The notes under the pieces are model-generated. The model was not told the origin of the DNA. It ran no database searches and saw only the letters and a program-made list of their open reading frames with translations. The translations under genes and the position numbers were made by a program. A stretch of 64,000 nt of DNA from assembly GCA_903930435.1 (NCBI GenBank), contig CAIYYN010000053.1, positions 1 to 64,000 on the forward strand, written 5' to 3'. Position 1 is the stretch's first letter; each line of letters opens with the position of its first letter. This document shows, in pieces, positions 23,082 to 31,984 of this stretch. This DNA is from an uncultured Hyphomicrobiales bacterium. Lineage in GTDB: Bacteria; Pseudomonadota; Alphaproteobacteria; Rhizobiales; Ancalomicrobiaceae.

Positions 23082-25229
23082 TCATCGACGCGAGGCGACC
23101 TTGGCAATAGGCACCAATGTCGCGTCATCATCGCCAACAGTGAACGAAGAGATCCGACGGGTCATGTCGTCCGATTGTTCGCGCAACACACCACAGGCAG
23201 CGGCATTCTGAACAACCAGCGCAGCATTCTGTTGCGTCATTCCGTCCATATGACCGACGGACTTGTTGATCTCATCGACGCCGATCGCCTGCTCCTTCGA
23301 CGCCTGCGCTATCTCTGAAACGATGTTTGTCACGCGGTTCACACTGGTGACGATTTCGTTCAATGCATGGCCTGCATTGTGAACGAGCTCCACACCGTTC
23401 TTGACCTGATCCCCGCTCTCGAAAATTAGCCCCTTGATATCGCGTGCGGCTTGCGACGACCGCTGCGCCAGAGACCTGACCTCCGACGCCACAACGGCGA
23501 AGCCGCGCCCTGAATCGCCTGCGCGCGCCGCCTCGACGGCAGCATTCAGCGCCAGCAGGTTTGTCTGGAATGCGATTTCGTCGATAACCCCGATAATGTC
23601 CGAAATCTTGTGCGACGATCCCTCGATCGTTGCCATCGCATCAACAGCCTTGGCCACGATTTCACCGCCACTTGTGGCCAAGGTCCTCGCATTGAGAGCC
23701 AATTCATTCGCTTGCTGCGCATTGTCTGCGTTTTGGCGGATCGTCGTCGAGATTTCGTCCATCGAGGCGGAGGTTTGTTGCAGACTTGACGCCTGCTGCT
23801 CAGTTCGCTGCGATAAATTATTGGTGCCGGAGGCAATCTCGCCGACTGCATCCGCGATCGTTGCCGATACATTGCGGAAGTCACGCACGAAGGTGGCCAT
23901 CTTTTCAATCAGACCGTTGACACCCGAACACAGCTTGGCGATTTCGCCTGACTTGCCCTCAAGCGGTACGCGTCTTGTAAGGTCATTAGCCTTGGTCGCT
24001 TCAACAACGACTTGTGTTTGTGCCACGGCAAGCTCGAGGGCCTTCGACGCCTCGATCTCCGCCGTGCTGTCCATGGCAAATTCAACAACCTTGTATGGCT
24101 TGCCGTCCAGCCCCAGGATCGGGCTGTAGGTCGAACGGAGCCAGATCGTCTGTCCCGACTTGGCGATGCGCTCATAGATCCCGGTTTCGTTTTCCCCGTC
24201 AGCAAGCCTTGACCAGAACGACGTATAGCCAAGGCTTGTGCGAAGATCGGGTTCGACCAGGATGGCATGGTGCTGGCCCACAAGCTCTTCGCGTGAATAG
24301 CCGGAAACCGCGCAGAAGCGCTCGTTGGCGTCGATGATGTTGCCGCTGAGGTCATATTCGATGACCGGCTGTACGCGTCTGATAGCCTCGACCTGACTGC
24401 GGAAATTGGCTGTCAGTTCAGCGACATGCAATCCACTCGCCTTGAACGCTTCAATCGCACGGGCAATCGCGCCAATCTCGTTGCGGCGATCCTTGTAGGG
24501 AACCTCGACATCCGTGGCAGTGTTCGTGATCCGCTCAATCAAGGAGGCCAGCGTCAACAAGGGACGGATCATCGCGCGCGTCACAAAAACCGCGATCAAT
24601 GACAGGATGATCACCAAAACAACCGACATCACGACGATCGAAAAGGTCAAGCTCGTTGCGGTGGCAGTGATCTCCGCCTTGCGTATGCCGGCATAGATGA
24701 TCCCAGCCACTGCACCCTTGGTGTCATAAAAGGGTTGGTAGATCGTATAATAGGGCACGTCGAGAATGATAGCTTGTCCCGTGTAAGTCTTCCCCTGCAT
24801 CGCAACAGGGAAAACCGAGCCTGTGTTGCCGAGATAGGTACCGATGGCCCGCGTGCCGTCCGGTTTCTTTACGGAGGTCGTGACACGGACAAAATCATTT
24901 TTCGCTGCATCAAAGGCAAAAATCGTCGCCGTGCCGCCCGATATGCGAGAAATCTCGTCGATCAAGCGGTGATCCCCAAGATCTGGCAGCGCCGGTATGA
25001 TGATGCGCTTGATGACCACACCGTCCCATTCGACACGTGCATCAGGGACAGTTCGCTCGATCAGGGTAACCGCAGACCGGATCGCTATCGCCTCTTTCTG
25101 GCTCGCATTGTTTTCCGCGTCATCAAATAAGGTGTTTGAAACAAACGCAGTGAGTACAAAGGCCGTGAGCCCGATGAAGGTAATCACAATCAGCCCGACG
25201 AGCGTCGGGAGCCTGAGGTTCGTCAGCAT
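23082..25229 (-). CDS. Methyl-accepting chemotaxis protein with Cache, HAMP and PAS domains
   Basis: The 715-residue transmembrane chemoreceptor has TM1 at about residues 10-32, a periplasmic Cache_3-Cache_2-like sensor at about 45-190 (GGTATIFA, YLGNTGSVFPVAMQGKTY and PFYDTKGAVAGIIYAG are diagnostic), TM2 at about 195-217, then HAMP, a PAS domain at about 285-390 (VIEYDLSGNIIDANERF) and an MCP signalling domain to the end. The hairpin tip core ([19 protein letters not shown]) is intact. The C-terminus has no CheR-binding pentapeptide. The PAS could sense redox state or a ligand. It is a single gene between gene-poor flanks; the upstream flank is AT-rich. Confidence 0.95.
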   Translation of the reverse strand: MLTNLRLPTLVGLIVITFIGLTAFVLTAFVSNTLFDDAENNASQKEAIAIRSAVTLIERTVPDARVEWDGVVIKRIIIPALPDLGDHRLIDEISRISGGTATIFAFDAAKNDFVRVTTSVKKPDGTRAIGTYLGNTGSVFPVAMQGKTYTGQAIILDVPYYTIYQPFYDTKGAVAGIIYAGIRKAEITATATSLTFSIVVMSVVLVIILSLIAVFVTRAMIRPLLTLASLIERITNTATDVEVPYKDRRNEIGAIARAIEAFKASGLHVAELTANFRSQVEAIRRVQPVIEYDLSGNIIDANERFCAVSGYSREELVGQHHAILVEPDLRTSLGYTSFWSRLADGENETGIYERIAKSGQTIWLRSTYSPILGLDGKPYKVVEFAMDSTAEIEASKALELAVAQTQVVVEATKANDLTRRVPLEGKSGEIAKLCSGVNGLIEKMATFVRDFRNVSATIADAVGEIASGTNNLSQRTEQQASSLQQTSASMDEISTTIRQNADNAQQANELALNARTLATSGGEIVAKAVDAMATIEGSSHKISDIIGVIDEIAFQTNLLALNAAVEAARAGDSGRGFAVVASEVRSLAQRSSQAARDIKGLIFESGDQVKNGVELVHNAGHALNEIVTSVNRVTNIVSEIAQASKEQAIGVDEINKSVGHMDGMTQQNAALVVQNAAACGVLREQSDDMTRRISSFTVGDDDATLVPIAKVASRR

Positions 25230-25410
25230 TCACACAACTCCAACGGGAATTTTAGGTATCTGTAAATTAATCAAAATAATTTAATTTATGATTGAAATTT
25301 CACTTCAAATTCTGATTGGCGAATATCTTTCAGGCACAAAGAAAGAGCGTTCACCGCTCATCTATGTACTCAGCGAAAACAGGACCTCGAACAACCAACT
25401 TGATCCAGCC

Positions 25411-25734
25411 TCAGATCGCGTGATCACGGTTCTCAAGGAGAATTGGCTGCCCATGCGGCGTCACGGCAGCAGCGGCACGCCAATCTTCCGCCAGATGCGC
25501 GATCGCTGCCGCCTCCGTTATACCCTTGTCGATGAGTAGTTTTTCGAGCGCCTTCAGCCAGCCGTCAAAATACACGTCGTTACCGGCGACTTGAGGCCCC
25601 GCTTTCAGTTCCAACCCCAGATACTGCGTCCACTCGCCCCAGGTGAAAAGACCACGCTCGTGCAGAAGCGTCGTCATTGCGAAGATCTGGGCCTGCCAGG
25701 CTTCATCGAAGCGGGTAATCTCAGGCGCGCTCAA
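25411..25734 (-). CDS. Nitrile hydratase accessory protein (P14K / NhlE type)
   Basis: This 107-residue protein resembles the N-terminal half of nitrile hydratase beta and the small activators that deliver cobalt by alpha-subunit swapping. FDEAWQAQIFAMTTLLHERG and FTWGEWTQYLG near residues 8-40 are typical. I place the start at TTG 25734, seven bases after GGGAG, which fits the family length and overlaps the beta gene by 14 bp; the frame is open much further upstream but that part is shadow sequence over the beta gene. The order alpha-beta-activator is the one known for cobalt-type enzymes. It probably functions in the cytoplasm during enzyme maturation. Confidence 0.85.
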   Translation of the reverse strand: MSAPEITRFDEAWQAQIFAMTTLLHERGLFTWGEWTQYLGLELKAGPQVAGNDVYFDGWLKALEKLLIDKGITEAAAIAHLAEDWRAAAAVTPHGQPILLENRDHAI

Positions 25735-26380
25735 GATAGGGCTCCCACGCTTCAATGGCGACCGTGAGCGCGGGATCTGTATCCTCGCCCCAGAGTTCCG
25801 TTCCCTTGAACACGATCGTGTAACACCAACGCGGATCTTCTCCCTTTCCGTGGGCATTCGAGTCCGGAAACACAAAACATCCGCGTACCGCCTCAACCAC
25901 GCCCGACTTGCCTCGCGCATAACGGGGCAGACGGGTATGCGTCGTCGGGTGCATCACCTTGGTACGGACGATATCGCCAACCGAGAATTGGGCCTCAGTG
26001 GCGGCAGGCCGATCATATCTCGTCCCGGTCGCGAGGATTTTTTCCAACTCCGCGGCAGTCCGCCTGATCACACCGGACTTGGGGGTCTCTAGCGGCAGCC
26101 CTGCCTTGAATTCGGCCTCGCTTGCCAGCCCCATCCGCAGCATGAGTTTCTGCAATGCGCTGACCCATATGTCGTAATAGCTTTTCGACAGATACTCGGC
26201 TGGCGGAAGCGACTCGCGCGTATGGCGAACCGTATCGAGATTCCATTGTCCGCAGGTGCTGGCAGCAAGCGTGACGGCGCACGCACGCTTCTCCCAGTCC
26301 GCATGGAACACCGGTTCACCCGGCTCAACGGCAATCGGCCCGAAACCCATCATCCCGCCGAGATCCTGAGGCCCGTTCAT
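25721..26380 (-). CDS. nthB: Nitrile hydratase beta subunit
   Basis: The 219-residue protein begins [15 protein letters not shown], the nearly invariant N-terminus of nitrile hydratase beta. Its C-terminal SH3-like part carries [23 protein letters not shown] and ELWGEDTDP. The alpha-beta dimer hydrates nitriles to amides in the cytoplasm, and conserved beta arginines contact the oxidised cysteines of the alpha subunit. The ATG overlaps the alpha stop by four bases (ATGA), so the subunits are coupled. No amidase gene lies nearby to process the amide product. Confidence 0.95.
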   Translation of the reverse strand: MNGPQDLGGMMGFGPIAVEPGEPVFHADWEKRACAVTLAASTCGQWNLDTVRHTRESLPPAEYLSKSYYDIWVSALQKLMLRMGLASEAEFKAGLPLETPKSGVIRRTAAELEKILATGTRYDRPAATEAQFSVGDIVRTKVMHPTTHTRLPRYARGKSGVVEAVRGCFVFPDSNAHGKGEDPRWCYTIVFKGTELWGEDTDPALTVAIEAWEPYLERA

Positions 26381-27024
26381 GCGCCTGCCCCTTCGATCCT
26401 CGGCAAGCCAGTGCCGATCATGCTGTCGCGAGTGACAATCGCAGCCAGACGGTCTTCATCCCAGCCTTCCGTTCCTGCCGGACGCTCAGGCACCACCAGA
26501 TACCTTAGCTCGGCGGTCGAGTCCCAGACCCGAATTTCGGTGGCTGGCGGCAGACTAACGCCAAATTCGGCGAGCACGCCGCGCGGATCAATCACGGCAC
26601 GCGATCGATAGGCGGGTGATTTATACCAGACCGGCGGAAGCCCCAGAATTGGCAGTGGGTAACAGGAACAGAGCGTACAGACCACCATGTTATGGCGCGC
26701 AGGTGTATTTTCGACGGCAACAAGATGCTCGCCCTGACGACCACTGTAGCCCAGTTCCGCGACGGCAGACGTCGCATCTGCCAGAAGCCGCTCCCGGAAG
26801 TCAGTATCCGTCCAGGCTCGAGCGACAACCCGCGCCCCATTGCGTGGACCAATTTTGGTTTCGTAGGTTTCAACAATCAGATCGAGGGCAGCCGGATCGA
26901 CATAGCCCTTGCCGACCAGGATTGTTTCAATCGCGCGGACGCGGCTGACGACTTCGGACATCTCCGAATGGTCGTGATCATGATCATGGTGATGATCGAG
27001 GTTGGAATCATCATGTTGCGTCAC
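26377..27024 (-). CDS. nthA: Nitrile hydratase alpha subunit, cobalt type
   Basis: The metal-binding loop VCTLCSCYP (Cys116, Cys119, Cys121 from the start used here) has threonine after the first cysteine, the signature of non-corrin cobalt enzymes; iron enzymes have VCSLCSC. The N-terminus contains an HHHDHDHDH tract, common in this subunit. I choose GTG 27024 because GGAG lies eight bases upstream and the resulting 215 residues fit the family. The frame remains open upstream to 27258, but that extension has no family similarity. It is the first gene of the alpha-beta-activator operon, divergent from the MFS gene at 27411. Confidence 0.93.
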   Translation of the reverse strand: MTQHDDSNLDHHHDHDHDHSEMSEVVSRVRAIETILVGKGYVDPAALDLIVETYETKIGPRNGARVVARAWTDTDFRERLLADATSAVAELGYSGRQGEHLVAVENTPARHNMVVCTLCSCYPLPILGLPPVWYKSPAYRSRAVIDPRGVLAEFGVSLPPATEIRVWDSTAELRYLVVPERPAGTEGWDEDRLAAIVTRDSMIGTGLPRIEGAGA

Positions 27025-27410
27025 GATGGGCACTCCGTCGGCCAGTAATCGGTGCAGGCAGAACATTTGGCACCCTAGACGCAAAATGGCAGGGCTCCGA
27101 TGAGGATCAACAGACCACGCATGCCGATGCTTTTCAAGAGACAACAATCGCTTGTCTACCCCGAACTTCGGGCGTCGATGGTCGGTGTCAGTGCGGGCCG
27201 CGCAATGTTGTTCACGTGTGTGGCCCCGCTGAAGGGTTTCGACCTGATCACCCTCCAATCCTCAAGACTCTGTTTATAATATTCATTGCCATAATATTTT
27301 ACAATTATTGATACACCGGACCGAATAGACCCGCTTTTATAGAAACAAACCTGACCTCTTTTATCAATACGTTTATTATTGATGAGAGAGACAGTTAACA
27401 GAGATGAAAA
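27025..27410. other. Divergent intergenic region between nthA and the MHS transporter
   Basis: This 386-bp region is AT-rich over about 27260-27400 and contains several TATAAT-like hexamers (for example TTTATAAT near 27270), suitable for promoters. No gene is supported inside it. Confidence 0.5.
27364..27382. promoter_or_regulatory. Inverted repeat upstream of the MHS transporter, candidate operator
   Basis: TCAATA (27364-27369) and TATTGA (27377-27382) form perfect six-base arms around a seven-base centre, 29 bp before the transporter ATG. A related ATTGATA sequence occurs near 27306. The size is typical of a dimeric repressor site, but no regulator gene is adjacent. Confidence 0.35.
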
Positions 27411-28727
27411 ATGGTTGACGCAACTTTCAGTGATTTTCCGACTGTCAGGACTTTCAATCGCAGGATCATCGCGATTCTGGTGGCTGCAACCGGTAATCTG
27501 GTCGAATGGTTCGATTTCTATGTCTACGCGTTCACCTCGATCTATTTCGCGCCGTCGTTTTTCCCTGGAAGCAGTCCAGTTGTCCAGCAATTGAACACGG
27601 CGGCCATATTCGCGGCAGGCTTTCTCATGCGCCCGATTGGCAGCCTTGTCTTTGGCGTGATCGCTGACAAACGCGGACGCAAAACGGCGCTGCTGCTGTC
27701 GGTGCTCGGCATGTGTCTCGGCTCCGGCGTGATCGCGATTCTGCCGACCTATGCCTCGATCGGTATCCTTGCCCCCATCTTGCTGTTGGTCGTCCGCATG
27801 TTGCAGGGACTGGCTGTCGGCGGCGAATATGGCGCGAGCGCAACCTACATGAGCGAGGTCGCCGTCGGCGGGCATCGCGGCTTCTTCGGTGCGTTCCAGT
27901 ATTCGACGCTGATCGGCGGCCAGTTGATCGCAACCCTGGTTCTCGTCGTCCTGCGACTTTATCTGAACGAACACGACATGATCGCCTGGGGCTGGCGGAT
28001 ACCGTTCATCATTGGCGCTCTTGTGGCCACGATTGCGCTTCTCTTGCGCCGCGATCTCACGGAAACAGCATCCGTTAAGACGCGGGCTATTCCCGGTGCT
28101 GGGACGCTGCGCCGCGTGTTTCAGGTGTCCAAGCGAAATTTCTGGCTGGTCGTGATCTTCAGCTCAAGTGGTTCGCTCTATTTCTACACGTTCACCACCT
28201 ACATGCAGAAATATCTCGTGAACACGGCCGGCTTCGACAAGGTGACAGCCACCAATACGATGGCCATGGCGCTTCTGGCCTACATGCTGATGCAGCCGTT
28301 GTTCGGCGCACTGTCCGACTGGACAGGCCGCAAATTCTCGATGATCGCCTTCAACGTTCTTGCGATCTGCTGCACGGTCCCGCTGCTGACGGCTATCGGC
28401 GCAACGCATAGTCCGACGGTGGCTCTAATCCTGATCATCGCTGGCCTGGCCATCATCTCGATCTACACGTCGATCAGCGGGTTGGTGAAGGCGGAACTGT
28501 TTCCGCCGGAAATCCGGGCTGTTGCCGTGGGCTTTGCCTTTTCCATCGGCAATGCCTTATTCGGCGGCACAGCGGAGTTCGTTGCCCCATTCCTGAAGGA
28601 GCATGGTGTCGAGTCCTGGTTCTACTGGTATGTGACCGGAATGCTGGTCATCGGGCTCATTGTCGCCATCATCATGCCCAACCCGTCCAAGGACGGTTAC
28701 CTGCAGGGCGACGACATGGAGCGATAA
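27411..28727 (+). CDS. MFS transporter, metabolite:H+ symporter (MHS) family
   Basis: This 438-residue inner-membrane protein has 12 predicted membrane helices. GNLVEWFDFYVY near residue 28, the loop 2-3 signature GVIADKRGRKTALL near 81 and the loop 8-9 repeat GALSDWTGRKFS are characteristic of the KgtP/ShiA/ProP branch, which imports carboxylates, shikimate or betaines with protons. It ends 50 bp before the acyl carrier protein gene on the same strand and may be co-transcribed, in which case it could supply a carboxylic acid precursor to that pathway. The substrate cannot be read from the sequence. Confidence 0.9.
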   Translation: MVDATFSDFPTVRTFNRRIIAILVAATGNLVEWFDFYVYAFTSIYFAPSFFPGSSPVVQQLNTAAIFAAGFLMRPIGSLVFGVIADKRGRKTALLLSVLGMCLGSGVIAILPTYASIGILAPILLLVVRMLQGLAVGGEYGASATYMSEVAVGGHRGFFGAFQYSTLIGGQLIATLVLVVLRLYLNEHDMIAWGWRIPFIIGALVATIALLLRRDLTETASVKTRAIPGAGTLRRVFQVSKRNFWLVVIFSSSGSLYFYTFTTYMQKYLVNTAGFDKVTATNTMAMALLAYMLMQPLFGALSDWTGRKFSMIAFNVLAICCTVPLLTAIGATHSPTVALILIIAGLAIISIYTSISGLVKAELFPPEIRAVAVGFAFSIGNALFGGTAEFVAPFLKEHGVESWFYWYVTGMLVIGLIVAIIMPNPSKDGYLQGDDMER

Positions 28728-28777
28728 GGCCGTCATCCATCAATCCTCCCTCACGCGACACAGCAAAAGAGGTCATC

Positions 28778-29023
28778 GTGGCAGTCAAAACTCGAATCTT
28801 GGATATCATCACGCGCGTCGCAGCCGAGCAGGAACGCCGGATTTCTAAACTGACGGACGAGACCGTCCTGACGGACTCCGGTCTGGACTCCTTATGCTTT
28901 GCGATCATCGTTGCTCGTCTGGAGGACGAACTGGGCGTTGACCCATTTTCGCAAGCTGAGGAAATCCCTTTTCCACGCACGGTTGGCGATCTCGTCGCTC
29001 TCTATGATCGTGGTGCTGAATGA
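28778..29023 (+). CDS. Acyl carrier protein
   Basis: The 81-residue protein has DSGLDSLCFAI around residues 33-43; Ser38 is the expected 4'-phosphopantetheine attachment site. The sequence is acidic and helical with the usual carrier-protein length, and it is distinct from the fatty-acid-synthesis AcpP, which usually has DSLDTVE here. It starts at GTG 28778 with AGAGG six bases upstream. Its stop overlaps the ligase start (ATGA), making it the first cistron of the coupled ACP-ligase-reductase-GNAT set. It probably carries the acyl or aminoacyl intermediate of that pathway. Confidence 0.92.
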   Translation: MAVKTRILDIITRVAAEQERRISKLTDETVLTDSGLDSLCFAIIVARLEDELGVDPFSQAEEIPFPRTVGDLVALYDRGAE

Positions 29024-30396
29024 CAGTGCCGCAGATAAAGCCGGTTGTCCTGCGTGACCTCCTGAACGCAGATACCGCGCTTCGGATCGACCTACCCGAC
29101 GACACAAGCCCAGCCCTGCCTGGCCTTGACCGCGATGATCTGATTCAGCTGGCCGGCCGGACGGTGCTGATCGCAACACGGTCGCAAGCTTCAACAGCCG
29201 CCGCCTTGATTGCCCTCGACGGCGTTGCATCAGCTTTCGTCATTTGCCCACCGGATATGTCGTCGGACCTGCTGCGCAGCATCGCCGAAACAGCGGGCGT
29301 TGAGGCAATCATCACGGATCACTCAGACTTCGACATAGGCATGAACATCCCCGTCCTGGTGCGCGGGACGAACAATGGAATCCCGGATGCCAAAGGCCTG
29401 CAGCAACAGGAAACCCGATGGATCATGCCGACGTCGGGTACGACCGGACGTCCGAAGCTCGTCGCGCATCGGTTTTCAGCGCTGATCGGGGCCATATCCT
29501 CGACAAGCGCATCCACCAACCCCGTCTGGGCGACCTTCTATGATATTCGCCGCTACGGTGGGCTTCAGATTTTCCTGCGTGCCTGTGCAGCCGGTGCCCG
29601 CCTCGTTTTGACCAACCCAACGGAACAACTCGGTGATTTCATCGGGCGGTGTACCGCAGCCGGTGTCACGCATCTGACGGGGACGCCATCACATTGGCGA
29701 CGCTTGCTGATGAGCCCCTTTGCCAGCCAGATCGATCCCGCCTATGTACGGCTCTCCGGCGAAATTGCCGATCGCGCCATTCTGGACGCCTTGCGGGCCA
29801 AATGGCCCTCTGCCGCCATTATCCACGCCTATGCATCAACAGAAGCCGGCGTTGGCTTTGAAGTCAGCGATGGGCAAGAGGGCTTCCCGGCGGCCTACCT
29901 CGGCGGTCTCCCGGGCATTTATCTCAAGATCGAAGCGGACACGCTCAGAATCCGTTCGTCCAGAACCGCCCTGACCTATGTCGGTCCCGATGCCCCCGTA
30001 CTGCTGGATGACGATGGCTTTGTTGATACCGATGATGTCGTGGAGCGCGTTGGAGACCGCTGCTATTTCCGGGGCCGTCGCTCCGGCGTCGTCAACGTGG
30101 GCGGCAACAAGGTGCATCCGGAAGAGGTCGAGCGAGTGATCAATCTGCATCCTTCCGTGAGCATGTCGCGTGTCCGGTCACGTCGCAACCCGATCCTTGG
30201 CGATCTCATTGTTGCTGACGTGGTCTTGAAGCCGTCGGCGTCGGCTGCGTCAGAACTGGATCACACGAAGCTGAAAGACGAGATCCTGAGCGCCTGCCGG
30301 CGAGACCTCGCACGGCACAAGGTTCCGGTGGCGCTTGAGTTTTCAGCCTCATTGCCGCTGATCGGCAGTGGGAAAATGGGGCGGCAACATGCGTAA
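29020..30396 (+). CDS. AMP-dependent (ANL) acyl/aryl ligase, probably loading the adjacent carrier protein
   Basis: The 458-residue adenylating enzyme is a little shorter than usual acyl-CoA ligases. The P-loop MPTSGTTGRPKLVAH lies near residue 135, YASTEAG near 273, the hinge and core segment GFVDTDDVVERVGD near 330, and the C-terminal GSGKMGR holds the catalytic lysine. It activates a carboxylic acid as acyl-AMP. Four-base overlap with the upstream carrier protein gene suggests transfer to that protein rather than to CoA, but this is inference. The start ATG is fixed by the ATGA overlap. Substrate unknown. Confidence 0.88.
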   Translation: MTVPQIKPVVLRDLLNADTALRIDLPDDTSPALPGLDRDDLIQLAGRTVLIATRSQASTAAALIALDGVASAFVICPPDMSSDLLRSIAETAGVEAIITDHSDFDIGMNIPVLVRGTNNGIPDAKGLQQQETRWIMPTSGTTGRPKLVAHRFSALIGAISSTSASTNPVWATFYDIRRYGGLQIFLRACAAGARLVLTNPTEQLGDFIGRCTAAGVTHLTGTPSHWRRLLMSPFASQIDPAYVRLSGEIADRAILDALRAKWPSAAIIHAYASTEAGVGFEVSDGQEGFPAAYLGGLPGIYLKIEADTLRIRSSRTALTYVGPDAPVLLDDDGFVDTDDVVERVGDRCYFRGRRSGVVNVGGNKVHPEEVERVINLHPSVSMSRVRSRRNPILGDLIVADVVLKPSASAASELDHTKLKDEILSACRRDLARHKVPVALEFSASLPLIGSGKMGRQHA

Positions 30397-31117
30397 TGTG
30401 ATCGTGACTGGCGGAAGCCGTGGGCTTGGCCTTGCCACGACGAAATCGCTCGTCGGCGCAGGCTTTCGCGTCATCGCGATTGCGCGCAGTCAGTCCGAAC
30501 ATCTGACAGCCCTGATGGACCAGCCCGGTCTCGTGGATTCGGTCAAGTTCGTGGCCTTTGATTTCACCGATATTGACGGTATCCCGGCACTGGTGCACGC
30601 GATCAAGAGTGATTTCGGTCCGATCTATGGCCTTGTCAACAATGCGGCCATCGGCACCGAAGGCCTTCTGGCGATGATGCGCAACGAGCACATCGAAGAC
30701 CTCCTGAAGATCAACGTCAATGCGCCTATCGTCCTGACGAAATATGTCGTGCGCAACATGATGTCAGAGGGACGCGGCCGGATCATCAACGTCGCCTCGA
30801 TCATTGCCTCCACCGGGTACAACGGGCTTTCGGTCTATGGTGCGAGCAAGGCAGCACTGGTCGGCTTCACGAAGTCCCTTGCCCGCGAGGTCGGCAAGCT
30901 CGGCATCACAGTCAATGCGGTCGCGCCCGGTTTTGTGGCGACAGACATGACATCAGGCATAGGCGATCATGACCTTGACCGGATTGCCAAACGGTCTGCC
31001 TTGCGACGTCTCGTCAATCAGGAGGACGTTGCAGCGGCCATCGCGTTTCTGGCCAGCGACGCGGCCAGTAACATCACCGGCACTGTCATGACGGTGGATG
31101 CCGGAGCGACCGCGTGA
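30389..31117 (+). CDS. Short-chain dehydrogenase/reductase, FabG-like
   Basis: The 242-residue enzyme has the classical SDR motifs: VTGGSRGLGLA for NAD(P) binding at the N-terminus, VNNAAIG near residue 88, a catalytic serine in NVASIIAS, and YGASK with the catalytic Tyr and Lys. PGFVATDM and the C-terminal NITGTVMTVDAGAT are FabG-like. I choose ATG 30389, which overlaps the ligase stop, over GTG 30368 because the Rossmann strand begins immediately after it. In this cluster it could reduce a 3-oxoacyl or aldehyde group bound to the carrier protein. Confidence 0.9.
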   Translation: MRNVIVTGGSRGLGLATTKSLVGAGFRVIAIARSQSEHLTALMDQPGLVDSVKFVAFDFTDIDGIPALVHAIKSDFGPIYGLVNNAAIGTEGLLAMMRNEHIEDLLKINVNAPIVLTKYVVRNMMSEGRGRIINVASIIASTGYNGLSVYGASKAALVGFTKSLAREVGKLGITVNAVAPGFVATDMTSGIGDHDLDRIAKRSALRRLVNQEDVAAAIAFLASDAASNITGTVMTVDAGATA

Positions 31118-31968
31118 CCTCTGAGCAAACCGTTTCGTCACCGATCCGTATCCGCGAGATTGAGCCGACTGATCTGGACGCGGTTGTCGAGCTGTTGCTC
31201 TCAGGCTTCAATGATCGGTCCGAACAGTATTGGCGGCAAGGCCTCGACCGACTTGCAAACCGTGCCGCACTGCCAGCCTATCCTCGCTTTGGCTATGCCT
31301 TGACGGTCGCCGACAGGATCGTTGGCGTCGTGTTGTTGATCGTTTCACGAGACGACAAAGGTAACATCAGGGCCAATGTGTCGAGCTGGTATGTCGAGCC
31401 TGACTACCGATTTTATTCGGCCATGCTGATCAAGCCTGCCTTGCGCTTGCCGGATGTGACGCTCGTCAACATCTCACCTGCGCCGCATACGCTCCCAACG
31501 ATCACAGCGCAGGGCTTTCGGCCTTACACGGGTGGCATCATGGCCTGCGTACCGGCTCTGGGACTGCCGAGATGGGGGACCAAACTCAGATCGATTGCCC
31601 CTGCGTCAGGCACGGATGCCACCATACTGGAAACCCACGCGGCCATGGGCTGCCTGTCGTTTCGCGTCGATGAGGGCGAAGAGAGCACCCCGTTCATATT
31701 CGCGCTACGTGACCGGAAGCGGCATGGTATCGGCGTGGCTCAACTCATCTACTGCCACAATCTGACATCGTTCAAACGCCATGCCGGAATGATCGGACGC
31801 CGATTGCTGCGTCTAGGATTTCCGATCGTCATTTTTGACGCCGAGCGCTATCAACCCGGCCTGATCGGCCATTTCTTCCGCGGTCGCAAACCCAAATATG
31901 TGCGTGGACCCGCTTGCCCACGCTTGGGTGATCTGAGCGAAACCGAACTCGTTTATTTCGGTCCCTGA
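31114..31968 (+). CDS. GNAT-like acyltransferase, function unknown
   Basis: The N-terminus IRIREIEPTDLDAVVELLLSGF is the usual opening of GNAT N-acyltransferases, and a central WYVEPDYRFY segment corresponds to the beta-strand before the acyl-CoA loop. The second half (about residues 150-284) is less familiar, so it may be a divergent two-lobed GNAT. The start is GTG 31114, overlapping the reductase stop (GTGA), which shows tight coupling. In context it may transfer the acyl group from the carrier protein or CoA onto an amine or hydroxyl acceptor. I cannot identify the acceptor. Confidence 0.7.
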   Translation: MTSEQTVSSPIRIREIEPTDLDAVVELLLSGFNDRSEQYWRQGLDRLANRAALPAYPRFGYALTVADRIVGVVLLIVSRDDKGNIRANVSSWYVEPDYRFYSAMLIKPALRLPDVTLVNISPAPHTLPTITAQGFRPYTGGIMACVPALGLPRWGTKLRSIAPASGTDATILETHAAMGCLSFRVDEGEESTPFIFALRDRKRHGIGVAQLIYCHNLTSFKRHAGMIGRRLLRLGFPIVIFDAERYQPGLIGHFFRGRKPKYVRGPACPRLGDLSETELVYFGP

Positions 31969-31984
31969 GTGCTGAGGGCGAAGG

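Noticed and set aside
27156-27974. Minus-strand frame of 272 codons overlapping the MHS transporter
   Set aside because: The transporter on the plus strand has clear family motifs; this is its shadow, running on into the intergenic region.
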